Positions 1-7,337 of a stretch of 64,000 nucleotides of DNA are shown one piece after another (the stretch's first letter is position 1; every line of letters begins with the position of its first letter). The translations under genes were made by a program, and so were the position numbers. Below the pieces are notes generated by a model. The model was given only the letters and a program-made list of their open reading frames with translations, was not told where the DNA came from and made no database searches. Source of the stretch: an uncultured Aquimarina sp. (GTDB lineage: Bacteria; Bacteroidota; Bacteroidia; Flavobacteriales; Flavobacteriaceae). Where the stretch lies: positions 62,001-126,000 of the forward strand of contig CANMSO010000004.1 of the NCBI GenBank assembly GCA_947500545.1. The letters are read 5' to 3'.

Positions 1-50
1 AAGGTAGATACCAATAAAAAAACATCTTCTCTGTTCTGTATTTCTTTCAT
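1..50 (-). CDS. Group III truncated haemoglobin, N-terminal fragment (partial)
   Basis: Only the first 16 codons and two bases of codon 17 lie in the window; the gene runs off the left edge on the minus strand. They read MKEIQNREDVFLLVST, followed by F or L. The pattern NRED-x4-LV-x-F is typical of the start of group III truncated haemoglobins, small haem proteins linked to oxygen and nitric-oxide chemistry. The gene lies downstream of, and co-directional with, a cysteine-containing Rrf2 regulator, which fits an NO-response role (inference). A strong dyad and a repeated motif lie just upstream. Identification rests on 16 residues only, so it is provisional. Confidence 0.6.
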   Translation of the reverse strand, partial: MKEIQNREDVFLLVST

Positions 51-65
51 GTTTTTTCAATTTTC

Positions 66-102
66 ACCAGTTTGGGTCAGATAAATTCTGATATGTACTG
101 GT
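66..102. promoter_or_regulatory. Nested inverted repeat upstream of the haemoglobin gene
   Basis: Two perfect inverted repeats share one centre: ACCAGT (66-71) with ACTGGT (97-102), and TCAGA (77-81) with TCTGA (87-91). All spacers are exactly 5 bp. The element ends 16 bp before the haemoglobin start codon. It could be a dimeric or tetrameric regulator operator or a 5'-UTR hairpin. The regulator is not known from sequence; the Rrf2 protein encoded at 1010-1441 or a Crp/Fnr-type protein are possible. Confidence 0.45.
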
Positions 103-124
103 TTATCATTCCAGTTTTTTTCCA

Positions 125-145
125 TTTTTATCTTTTTAATGTATT
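125..145 (-). promoter_or_regulatory. Copy 1 of the ATTAAAAAGATAAAAA motif
   Basis: On the minus strand this reads ATTAAAAAGATAAAAA and lies about 75-95 bp before the haemoglobin start. The same string recurs twice at 984-1025, before the next upstream gene of the cluster. Recurrence before two transcription units of one cluster suggests a shared regulator or promoter element, but the motif is A-rich and could recur by chance. Confidence 0.3.
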
Positions 146-153
146 AAAACTGT

Positions 154-489
154 TTAGACTAAATTTTTAACTCTATCTGTAGTGTCAAAACTCGAGATGG
201 ATAATCTAACAATGCAATCATCTACACATGTTAGATCATGTAGTACATTCTCATCTAATGCAATTAAGTCTCCTTTTTTGAGGAGTTTCTTTTCACCATT
301 AACACCAAAGTCAATTGCCCCTTCAAATATTTCAATCACTATAGGAAAGGGAGCTTTGTGTTCTTTCATTAATTGTCCTTTTTTCATAACAATTCTAATT
401 TCTTTAGAGGCTTTTGTTTTTAGTAAAACCGTTATAGCCGGTTTATCTTCTTTGTACATTAAGCTTTCTGTAAGGGATACTATTTTCAT
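154..489 (-). CDS. Small cupin-domain protein
   Basis: This 111-residue protein has one cupin barrel and no signal peptide, so it is probably cytoplasmic. The first cupin motif is around residues 40-60 (KEHKAPFP, then EGxxxFxxxGE). The second is around 72-88 (LKKGDLIALDENVLHDL). Candidate metal ligands are the histidines of KEHKAP and VLHDL. Single-domain cupins of this size occur beside haemoglobin and NO-stress genes, but the substrate cannot be deduced. It starts 22 bp after the stop of the membrane-protein gene at 512-961, so the two are probably cotranscribed, with the haemoglobin gene following about 100 bp later. Confidence 0.75.
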   Translation of the reverse strand: MKIVSLTESLMYKEDKPAITVLLKTKASKEIRIVMKKGQLMKEHKAPFPIVIEIFEGAIDFGVNGEKKLLKKGDLIALDENVLHDLTCVDDCIVRLSISSFDTTDRVKNLV

Positions 490-511
490 ATCTTAATTAT
501 CGTTTATTATT

Positions 512-961
512 TTATTGATTTTTCTGTTTCGTAAAAAGTTTGATTCCGTAAATAAAAAGGCTTACTATTTTTACTATTTCAAGCAGTACATACCATACAT
601 GCAGATTACTCTTGGATACATCTATCTCTTGAATAATTAAGCTTGCACGATGATTTAATGCAGGTAACAACCACAAGGTTTGTATCAACACAATGAATAG
701 AGGGGTGAAAAAGGAGATTGAAGCAAAAATTTCCGCTTTTGTAGGTTTCGAAAAAAGCAGACCTAACAAAATAAAAGTAGCGCAGGTGATTTCTACTTTA
801 TTTAATGCCTTAAAAACCAATTGGCCAATTCCCAGGCCCAATTCGGTTGTAACGCCTGGAGCTTGAAACTTTAGCCAGGCTTCCATAAAACTTATGGCAG
901 CAACGAATCCTATCCAAATAAAAGTAATAGCAATAAAAAGGTTGGTATACTTTGGTTTCAT
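512..961 (-). CDS. Small four-TM membrane protein
   Basis: This 149-residue protein has about four hydrophobic helices (near residues 8-28, 55-70, 80-100 and 122-142). The start reads MKPKYTNLFIAITFIWIGF. A family resemblance to short DUF4149-like or DoxX-like membrane proteins is possible, but I cannot name it firmly. Its position between an Rrf2 regulator and a cupin, and close to a truncated haemoglobin, suggests a membrane component of a stress response (inference). Two direct repeats lie 23-64 bp upstream of its start. Confidence 0.7.
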   Translation of the reverse strand: MKPKYTNLFIAITFIWIGFVAAISFMEAWLKFQAPGVTTELGLGIGQLVFKALNKVEITCATFILLGLLFSKPTKAEIFASISFFTPLFIVLIQTLWLLPALNHRASLIIQEIDVSKSNLHVWYVLLEIVKIVSLFIYGIKLFTKQKNQ

Positions 962-983
962 TTTTAAAACAGATTAAAAGATC

Positions 984-1025
984 TTTTTATCCTTTTTAAT
1001 ATTAAATTTTTATCTTTTTAATATT
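984..1025 (-). promoter_or_regulatory. Tandem copies 2 and 3 of the ATTAAAAAGATAAAAA motif
   Basis: Two near-identical copies of the minus-strand sequence AATATTAAAAAG(G)ATAAAAA lie at 984-1003 and 1007-1025, starting 23 bp apart (about two helical turns). They sit 23-64 bp before the membrane-protein gene and overlap the stop codon of the Rrf2 gene. A third copy precedes the haemoglobin gene (125-145). Candidate operator for the local Rrf2 regulator; not tested. Confidence 0.35.
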
Positions 1026-1441
1026 GTCAAATCTGCATTCATATCATCAGCAACAGATTTTAATGATGTATTTTCTAGCATATTCCTAAGGCTGTCTCTT
1101 ATCTCTACGAACTTAAAATGAAGCGGACATGGCGAGTTAGCATCACATTGTTTTAGACCTAATCCACAGCCTGTATATATAGAATCCCCATCTAGTACAC
1201 TAACAACTTCACTAAGTTTTGTGCTCATTTTCTCTTTTTCAATCGTAAAACCACCATATGGCCCTTTAATTGATTTTACAATATCATTTCTTGTAAGCTG
1301 TTGTAAAATTTTAGCTGTAAAGGCCTGAGGTGAATTTATTTCTTCTGAAATGGTACTTAAACTCACTTTATTATTTTGAGTAGTTTGTTGCGCTATAAAA
1401 ATAACCGCTCTAAGACCATATTCACAAGACTTTGAAAACAT
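1010..1441 (-). CDS. Rrf2-family transcriptional regulator (NsrR/IscR-like cysteines)
   Basis: This is a winged-helix Rrf2 regulator of 143 residues. The start at 1441 gives MFSKSCEYGLRAVIFIAQ, the usual Rrf2 beginning; a start at 1462 would add seven residues. The recognition helix region contains FTAKILQQLTRNDIVKS, and the wing contains KGPYGGF. Three cysteines near residues 95-109 (C-x6-C-x5-C, ending CPLH) resemble the Fe-S ligands of IscR and NsrR, so sensing of NO or redox state through a cluster is plausible. Its neighbours (membrane protein, cupin, truncated haemoglobin) fit an NO-sensing role, which is inference. Confidence 0.85.
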   Translation of the reverse strand: MFSKSCEYGLRAVIFIAQQTTQNNKVSLSTISEEINSPQAFTAKILQQLTRNDIVKSIKGPYGGFTIEKEKMSTKLSEVVSVLDGDSIYTGCGLGLKQCDANSPCPLHFKFVEIRDSLRNMLENTSLKSVADDMNADLTILKR

Positions 1442-1523
1442 ACATAAATTATTAGAGTACAAAATTAAGTATTATTTTTATAACGGACAAAAATATCCTT
1501 TATAAAAACCAAAACCTATGATT

Positions 1524-3266
1524 TTAAGAAGTGGGATCTTTATCAAGACGCTTTATATAATAGGATGGGTTTAGGTTTGTTTTATCTTTAAAAACTTTAA
1601 CAAAAGTGTTACTGCTCTTGTATCCCACTTCACGGGCTATAGCTTCTATGGTATAAGAACGAAATTTTATATCATCCTGTAATTTTAACATTACATGATG
1701 CACCCTTAGTTCATTCAAATATTGATTAAATGATTGCTTTTTGTATTTATTTAATGTCTTAGATAGATATGACGTATTTGTATTGATCTTTTTTGCTGTA
1801 GTATACAAATTGCATTCTTTAGAAAGAAAAAAAGATGAATCCTGAAGGTTTTCCAGTTTTTCTAAAATACTATTCACCTTTTCATCTTTAATATGTTTTT
1901 GTTTCTTGCTTTTCTGTTTAATTTCAATTCGCTTTTCTTCAAAATTTTGAGTGAGTTCTCGAAAAAGCCTTTCATTTTTTCTTGATTTCATTTTAAACAT
2001 AAAGCCGCCTACAACTAAAAGCAACAATAACATAATAGCAATGCTTATAGAAATTGTAGTAATAAATTTCTTTTCATCATATTGATTTTCTAACCTTTTA
2101 TTATCAGTCTTAAGGTTTGAAATATCACGATCATATATTGCATCCCTAGCCTTAAGCTGATCATTACTCATAGCATGAAGAACATTTCTATATTCTTTAT
2201 TTAGTGAGATTATAAGATCTTTATCCTTCCTTTTTTCTGCAATCTGTATCGCTAGTTCGTACATTTTATCTAACTGATCTGTTTTCTGAAAGTCATTCTC
2301 TTTTACAACATTAAAATTCTTAATTAATAAATCCAATGCTTCTTGATATCTTTCTAATTCAAAGAAACATTGCGCACTATAAAATCTTGCCAAAAAAATA
2401 CTGGAAAGGTTAGGGGATTCTATACTTTCTAATATCTTAATACCTTCGTTTAAATGTCCTAAAGCATTATAGTATTCCTTTTTTTGATAGAAAGTATTTC
2501 CTGTATTAATGTAGAAATTTCCTTTAATTCCATTAAGATTATGGGTGTTTGCTAAAGCTATTCCTTGTTGATTAGTAGCCAATGCCTCATCCAATCTACC
2601 TAGTTCCCTTAGGCAAAGTCCTTTAGATAAAATAACACTAACATAAATATGCGTAAACTGTTCTTTTGCTTCTTCATAGTCTTCTTTTTCCAACTTTGAT
2701 AATATTGATTTAAAACTATCTAAAGCATCAGAGTATCGTTGCATCTCTGCCTTAATAAAACCAATGTTAGCTTCACAAATCAACTCTTTACTCTTGAGGT
2801 TTTTTGCTACGGCTATTTCTTCCGCTTTGATATACGACTCTAATGCGCCGCTATAGTAAGACAGCCTAAATTGAATCCCTCCGCGTAGAATATAATTATC
2901 CACCATCTCAAGAGAATCGGATATTTTAATACCTGTATTAATCGCTGCGTTAGTATGAACCAAAGCCTTTTCATATTTTGATTGGTAATAATTTATATAG
3001 CTTAGATACTTATGAGCATATTGCTGTATAGCGTAGTTTTTTTGATTTATTCCCCGTTTTAAGAAGTGAGTACAATATTCTAAACACAGGTCCTTATCAG
3101 TATTAAACGTATTAGATATCAATGATTTTACTTCTTTTACTGGTAGCTTATAAATTTTATCTACATCAATTGTTACTACAATAACATCTTTGTCCTGTGC
3201 AATAACAAGTAGATTGCACAGGAAAAAGAGAATATAAAAAAATACCGATAATACTTTCTGTGACAT
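1524..3266 (-). CDS. Membrane-anchored TPR regulator with cytoplasmic AraC-type HTH
   Basis: This 580-residue one-component regulator follows a Bacteroidota architecture. It has a signal peptide (about 1-24, ending VIAQD) and a periplasmic array of TPR-like helices (about 60-340, with repeats of the type ALxxYxKAExIA). One transmembrane helix follows at about 398-422 (ISIAIMLLLLLVVGGFMF), then a charged coiled stretch. The C-terminal AraC HTH (about 475-572) shows VGYKSSNTFVKVFKDKTNLNPSYY. It probably senses an extracytoplasmic cue and controls nearby genes. The two precursor peptides begin about 250 bp away and are divergently transcribed, which makes them candidate targets (inference). Confidence 0.85.
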   Translation of the reverse strand: MSQKVLSVFFYILFFLCNLLVIAQDKDVIVVTIDVDKIYKLPVKEVKSLISNTFNTDKDLCLEYCTHFLKRGINQKNYAIQQYAHKYLSYINYYQSKYEKALVHTNAAINTGIKISDSLEMVDNYILRGGIQFRLSYYSGALESYIKAEEIAVAKNLKSKELICEANIGFIKAEMQRYSDALDSFKSILSKLEKEDYEEAKEQFTHIYVSVILSKGLCLRELGRLDEALATNQQGIALANTHNLNGIKGNFYINTGNTFYQKKEYYNALGHLNEGIKILESIESPNLSSIFLARFYSAQCFFELERYQEALDLLIKNFNVVKENDFQKTDQLDKMYELAIQIAEKRKDKDLIISLNKEYRNVLHAMSNDQLKARDAIYDRDISNLKTDNKRLENQYDEKKFITTISISIAIMLLLLLVVGGFMFKMKSRKNERLFRELTQNFEEKRIEIKQKSKKQKHIKDEKVNSILEKLENLQDSSFFLSKECNLYTTAKKINTNTSYLSKTLNKYKKQSFNQYLNELRVHHVMLKLQDDIKFRSYTIEAIAREVGYKSSNTFVKVFKDKTNLNPSYYIKRLDKDPTS

Positions 3267-3515
3267 TTTAATTTGTACGAATTTATTCCTTAAAAGTATC
3301 TAATATTTAATTAATACTTGCTTTATCCAATTTCAAGAACAATTCTTCTCTAATAATTTCTTGTATTAGCGATATAGTATCCTAAAATTTATAAATATGA
3401 CGAAACTCGAAAAAAACATATACTTCTTTGAATTACTTTTATCTCAAAGTGATTATTCAAAATGGTAACCGCTTTGATATATTATAAACTAAGTTCAATT
3501 TAAAAACACAATCTC

Positions 3516-3683
3516 ATGTTAAAAAAAATCTCATTAGATGTCAGCGTAACGGTTTTAGACAAGAAACAAGCGTTAAAAACAATTGGAGGTGATGGAAGAA
3601 CGTACTTCATCCTTAAAAGTTCTAATAACGAAGACGATCCTGCCACGAGAGGAAAAGATGGTAAAGATTATTTTGTTATATAA
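3516..3683 (+). CDS. Putative RiPP-like precursor peptide with GG leader (55 aa)
   Basis: This short gene begins MLKKISLDVSVTVLDKKQAL and reaches TIGG at residues 22-25. That is the layout of Bacteroidota natural-product precursors of the GG-leader type: an amphipathic Lys/Leu leader, a double glycine, then a variable core. The predicted core is 30 residues (26-55), rich in Asp, Asn, Lys and Gly, with no Cys. The next gene encodes a second peptide with exactly the same length, 55 residues, and a related MLK(K/N)I start. No modification enzyme or C39 exporter is visible nearby. Reality of the gene is moderately supported; the product type is inferred. Confidence 0.6.
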   Translation: MLKKISLDVSVTVLDKKQALKTIGGDGRTYFILKSSNNEDDPATRGKDGKDYFVI

Positions 3684-3796
3684 TTTAATTATCAAAGAAT
3701 CTAAAACCATATTATTTAACTTGTTAAACGGCAATTATAAATACTCCTATTGCCTTTCAGGTTTTGCAAATCATGTTTAATTCTAAAATAACTATT

Positions 3797-3964
3797 ATGT
3801 TAAAAAACATTTTAAATTTAAAAGGGGCTCAGCAACTGAGCCAAAACGAAAAAAAAGCTATTAAAGCTGGTGATGAAATGTATGGAGAGGCTTACTACAC
3901 TTGTTTAAGAACTTGCGGAGGCAGCTGCACTGCTACGGGACGTTGCTTTGAGATGATAAAATAA
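3797..3964 (+). CDS. Putative cysteine-rich RiPP/bacteriocin-like precursor peptide (55 aa)
   Basis: The start MLKNILNLKGAQQLSQNEKK is the characteristic leader of Bacteroidota bacteriocin-like precursors. The usual leader end, NGG, is replaced by KAG (residues 23-25). The candidate core (26-55) has four cysteines, C36, C40, C44 and C50 (spacing x3, x3, x5), plus Gly, Thr and Ser that could be modified or support disulfides. An in-frame upstream ATG at 3764 would add 11 residues unlike any leader, so 3797 is preferred. A weak hairpin (3730-3754) separates it from the first peptide gene, and a strong terminator follows at 4016-4052. The modifying and export genes are not in the window. Confidence 0.65.
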   Translation: MLKNILNLKGAQQLSQNEKKAIKAGDEMYGEAYYTCLRTCGGSCTATGRCFEMIK

Positions 3965-4015
3965 ATGCAAAAAAAGTAGTTTTTATTTTCCGAAAACGTT
4001 AATTGTTTTTATTAC

Positions 4016-4052
4016 AAACTGGATGTTAAAAAAATCAAACATCCAGTTTTTT
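4016..4052 (+). terminator. Rho-independent terminator after the peptide genes
   Basis: A perfect 12-bp stem (AAACTGGATGTT, 4016-4027, with AACATCCAGTTT, 4038-4049) has a 10-nt A-rich loop and is followed by T residues. It ends the transcript of the two peptide genes about 50 bp after the second stop codon. Confidence 0.85.
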
Positions 4053-4161
4053 ACCTATCCGCAATCAATTTATAATTGGTTATTCATTACTACCTCATAA
4101 AAAAGATAAAAGCCTAATCATCTACAATATTTCAAATACTAGATCCAAAAAACAGGACAAA

Positions 4162-5280
4162 TTATTCTTTGATAAATGTCTTAATAATCTTTTCCCCATT
4201 CTGATAAACATGACAGTAATAAATCCCAGGAGGGAATTGCGAAATATCATAAATAAATGTGTTCTTTCTTATTTTATTAAAAGATTTTACCTCTTTTCTA
4301 TCAATCAATAAACCATGAATATTATAGAGTAATAATTCTTCTGCAATTATACCTTTTATCGATATTTGATTCTTAGCAGGGTTAGGGTATAATTTAACTG
4401 ATTGTTGGATATCTTTTTTCTTTAGAAGTAGTGTATGCGAGATATTATTTGTTTCATTAGATTCAGATACACTATTACCAGAATCTACAACATAAAGCAT
4501 ATAATAATCTGTATCTGGATCTATTGTTACTTGCACATGTCTATATCCTATTTTTATTTCTGCAGTTTGCTGATGATTTAATGATGGTACTGGCCTATTA
4601 ACTAAAAAAATATCCTTCTTATCTAATATAGTATCCGTAGAAATATAATGAGCAATTGTTGTTTCTGCCGCAAGGTTTTTTCCAATATTAGATACAGTAC
4701 AGGTAGACTGCAATTGCCCCACTGTTATATCTTCTGTTTTTAACTCCGCTTTTGCTGAAGTTGTAATAAGATCAGGGAGGGCGCTGTTTACATTAATCCA
4801 TTTAAATACTGACCCGGCTACACTATTATATCCTGAAGATACTGCGCTATCCCAAAAATATCTTGAAGTCAAATTTATAATAAGACTATTCGCATTAAAT
4901 GGCAATATACAATCCGAAATAAATTCATAAGTAGATGTTCTTACTGAAGGAGGGGGAATAACAATTATAGGACTCTGAACTCCCATCAAAGGATACCCTG
5001 ACTCATTATCAGCACAAGACAGTAAAGCGTCATCAAATATAGCAAAATAAGGAATTCTACTTGAATTCGGGTTATTAATAACAAACTTTAATTTCACCAA
5101 ATCTGTCTCATAAAACTCATTGGGTATTGGGTTGATCAATTCTAAAAAATACGTCTCTTCATCAATAATATTAATCTTGATTTCTATTAAGTAATCATAA
5201 CCTGTATCTGGAGAATTTTGTGAAATCAACAATGTTGAAAATAAAAGCATAGAAAAAAAAAGTACTCTCGTGACTATCAT
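4162..5280 (-). CDS. Secreted CARDB-domain protein with T9SS C-terminal sorting signal
   Basis: This 372-residue protein starts with a signal peptide (about 1-21). Residues about 170-285 resemble a CARDB/APHP adhesion-type beta-sandwich: ADLxxTS-like entry, STCTVSNIGKNLA, and the closing SGNSVSESNETNNIS. The last ~75 residues are a type IX secretion sorting domain, with VKLYPNPAKNQISI, an internal YNIHGLLI and the terminal PPGIYYCHVYQNGEKIIKTF. It is therefore probably exported across the outer membrane and attached or released. The target ligand is unknown. It stands alone, divergent from the lipoprotein gene at 5679. Confidence 0.8.
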   Translation of the reverse strand: MIVTRVLFFSMLLFSTLLISQNSPDTGYDYLIEIKINIIDEETYFLELINPIPNEFYETDLVKLKFVINNPNSSRIPYFAIFDDALLSCADNESGYPLMGVQSPIIVIPPPSVRTSTYEFISDCILPFNANSLIINLTSRYFWDSAVSSGYNSVAGSVFKWINVNSALPDLITTSAKAELKTEDITVGQLQSTCTVSNIGKNLAAETTIAHYISTDTILDKKDIFLVNRPVPSLNHQQTAEIKIGYRHVQVTIDPDTDYYMLYVVDSGNSVSESNETNNISHTLLLKKKDIQQSVKLYPNPAKNQISIKGIIAEELLLYNIHGLLIDRKEVKSFNKIRKNTFIYDISQFPPGIYYCHVYQNGEKIIKTFIKE

Positions 5281-5678
5281 ATCTAGTTTTTTAAAATATT
5301 TGAAAGATTAGCAGTATTCCAAAAATATCAAGGATAAAACGTTAAAACACTAACCCTTATCCTCAAATTTATAAATTTGAGGTTTAACAAAAGAGATTGG
5401 GACTGAAAAGATAAAGATTCCTGTTTTTTTATGATAACAGTATAATTACAAACATTTTCACTTCATAAGAAAGTGATTAGTTTTTGGAGGTCAAACAAGA
5501 ATTTTGGTTCTAAATTGAATCTATTCAACTCCCTTTGTTTTCAACCGTTTCATCAGTAATTGCCGACCAAAATTATAATTATTTCTAATACATTATTTTA
5601 AACAATTTGGGGAATCATCGCTTAGGAATTTGTTTCTAAACACCTAAATTCACAATGTATTAACCAATAATTATTATC
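5281..5678. other. Divergent intergenic region with a perfect 22-bp palindrome
   Basis: This 398-bp gap separates the divergently transcribed CARDB/T9SS gene and the DUF5648-like lipoprotein gene. Its one clear structure is a perfect 22-bp palindrome at 5361-5382 (half-site CCTCAAATTTA), flanked by GTTAAA (5341-5346) and TTTAAC (5383-5388). It could be an operator for either gene or an RNA hairpin. The rest is AT-rich, with no coding sequence that I can support. Confidence 0.45.
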
Positions 5679-6245
5679 ATGAAAAATAACAATTTTTTGA
5701 TTGCGGGCATTGTATTTGCCGCATTCACCTTTTTAACTTCTTGCGAACTAGAAACAGAACAATTACCTGAGGAAACTAAATTAGATCAAACCATTGAAGT
5801 AGACGAAAAATCGAGTTTTAGACGCGAAAATGTCTACCGATATTACAGTGGGGGTTCCAAAACCATGCATACCTATAAAACACGGAATGGTAATGGGATT
5901 GCTATTGGAAGTGGAGAAGGAATATCTTTTGCTACACCTGTTACGTCAAACATCAACAGTGTTGATAGTAATGTGTACAATGTGCTCTTTTTTATGTTAC
6001 ACCCACAACAAAAAGATTTTGTAATAGGCTCAGGTGTTGGAGAATTCGTTGATCTGAAAGGGAAGGGTTGGAAAGATGTAACTGGTAGAGGCTATGTACT
6101 TATTCACAAAAAACCTGGTAATGGCAGAAAAAAACTATATCGTTTTTATGGTGTTAGTAATTCTGATCATTTATATACCAAAAACTATTCTGAAGGAATT
6201 AACGCCGGATACAGATACGAAGGAGTGACAGGATGGGTATATTAA
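5679..6245 (+). CDS. Lipoprotein with DUF5648-like repeats
   Basis: This 188-residue lipoprotein has a signal peptide ending in the lipobox LTSC (Cys about residue 22). Two aromatic-rich repeats follow: YRYYSGGSKTMHTYKT near residues 54-70 and YRFYGVSNSDHLYTKN near 150-165, closing with YRYEGVTGWVY. This is the pattern of DUF5648, a repeat found in secreted and surface proteins, often at the ends of hydrolases. No catalytic motif is visible. It is probably an envelope-anchored binding protein. A strong terminator follows. Confidence 0.7.
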   Translation: MKNNNFLIAGIVFAAFTFLTSCELETEQLPEETKLDQTIEVDEKSSFRRENVYRYYSGGSKTMHTYKTRNGNGIAIGSGEGISFATPVTSNINSVDSNVYNVLFFMLHPQQKDFVIGSGVGEFVDLKGKGWKDVTGRGYVLIHKKPGNGRKKLYRFYGVSNSDHLYTKNYSEGINAGYRYEGVTGWVY

Positions 6246-6335
6246 ATATTTTAAAAAAAAGGCACTTCTAATACAAAACAGGTAAATTTTGGGGAGGAAA
6301 GTATCTATTAATAATTGTCTTAGAGTGTCCAATTT

Positions 6336-6370
6336 AAAACCCGAGTAGCTTACTCGGGTTTTTTGTTTTT
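6336..6370 (+). terminator. Rho-independent terminator after the DUF5648-like gene
   Basis: A perfect 12-bp stem (AAAACCCGAGTA, 6336-6347, with TACTCGGGTTTT, 6351-6362) and 3-nt loop are followed by TTGTTTTT. Confidence 0.88.
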
Positions 6371-6406
6371 ACACAAGTATAATACTGGTAATTATGAATA
6401 AGTTAC

Positions 6407-6414
6407 TATTTTTG
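6407..6414 (+). promoter_or_regulatory. Bacteroidota -7 promoter element (TATTTTTG)
   Basis: TATTTTTG matches the Bacteroidota -7 consensus TAnnTTTG exactly and lies 17 bp before the PAP2 start codon. No convincing -33 TTG was found at the usual spacing. Confidence 0.4.
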
Positions 6415-6431
6415 CCAGGTAAATTTTTACT

Positions 6432-7328
6432 ATGACATATACCAAAACCCTACTTACTAGTATACTACTTGCCCTAGTTACGTATACCGGTCATTCTCAA
6501 AACTCTGAGCAAAACTCTGAAAACACAAGCAGTTCTCAGGATACAGTAGATGTAAAAGGTACTCAAAATACAATGACGCGCTGGCAAATGATCAAGCATG
6601 ATGGATTATCTGTATATGGTGGTGTAAAACATGTATATACTGGTCCGTTAAGATGGAAAGGAAAAGATTGGTTGACTTTTGGTGGAGTTGTGGCTGGAAA
6701 TGCCATTCTTCTTGCAGTTGATGAGTCTGCTGATGAAATTTTCAGAAAACAGGGTGATGGGGTACCTGACCTTATAAAAGAAGCTGGTTTTAGATTTGGA
6801 AAGCCGCTGTTAAATTATGGTTTAACAACTAGTGTCTATACGCTAGGGCTTATCACAAAAAATGAAAAAATTAGGCGAACCGGTGTCTTACTTATTGCTT
6901 CTGCAACCGCAGGGGGACTACTTCAAACTCTTGGAAAAACTGCTGTTGGACGTGCACGCCCTCTAGAAGAGGAAGGAAACTTAAGCTTCCGTTTTTGGTC
7001 TAGTGAAGCTGGATATCACTCATTCCCTTCTGGACATGCAATTCTAGCATTTACTACAGCACACGCATTTGCGAAGCAATTCGATAATTTATTCGTAAAG
7101 GGTGGGATTTATGCATTGGGATTGGTTACTCCTGTTTCTCGATTATGGGACGGAGCACACTGGCTAACCGATGTAACACTAGGCCTTGCTATGAGCGTAT
7201 TAATCGTTGATAGTGTTGATAATTACTTAAAAAAAGATAAACGCTATGCCCACGGAAGTAAAAAGCCTAAAATTAGGTGGAACCTAAGAGTCGGAGCTGG
7301 TCAAGTAGGTGTAGTAGGCAGGTTTTAA
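6432..7328 (+). CDS. PAP2-superfamily phosphatase, membrane or periplasmic
   Basis: This 298-residue protein has a signal peptide (about 1-22, ending GHSQ) and carries the complete PAP2 acid phosphatase signature. It has KTAVGRARP around residues 168-177 (KxxxxxxRP), SFPSGH around 198-203 (PSGH) and SRLWDGAHWLTDV around 236-248 (SRxxxxxHxxxD). These form the phosphohistidine active site used on lipid phosphates, undecaprenyl diphosphate or phosphatidylglycerol phosphate. The substrate cannot be fixed from sequence. The gene stands alone, convergent with the glpK-glpD fusion and separated from it by 9 bp. Confidence 0.88.
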   Translation: MTYTKTLLTSILLALVTYTGHSQNSEQNSENTSSSQDTVDVKGTQNTMTRWQMIKHDGLSVYGGVKHVYTGPLRWKGKDWLTFGGVVAGNAILLAVDESADEIFRKQGDGVPDLIKEAGFRFGKPLLNYGLTTSVYTLGLITKNEKIRRTGVLLIASATAGGLLQTLGKTAVGRARPLEEEGNLSFRFWSSEAGYHSFPSGHAILAFTTAHAFAKQFDNLFVKGGIYALGLVTPVSRLWDGAHWLTDVTLGLAMSVLIVDSVDNYLKKDKRYAHGSKKPKIRWNLRVGAGQVGVVGRF

Positions 7329-7337
7329 AATCAATTC

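Noticed and set aside
182..496. 104-codon plus-strand frame opposite the cupin gene
   Set aside because: Complementary shadow of a clear cupin gene; no domain and a composition unlike a protein.
3583..3780. 65-codon plus-strand frame overlapping the first peptide gene
   Set aside because: It lies in another frame of the better-supported 3516-3683 peptide and has no leader-like or other recognisable features.
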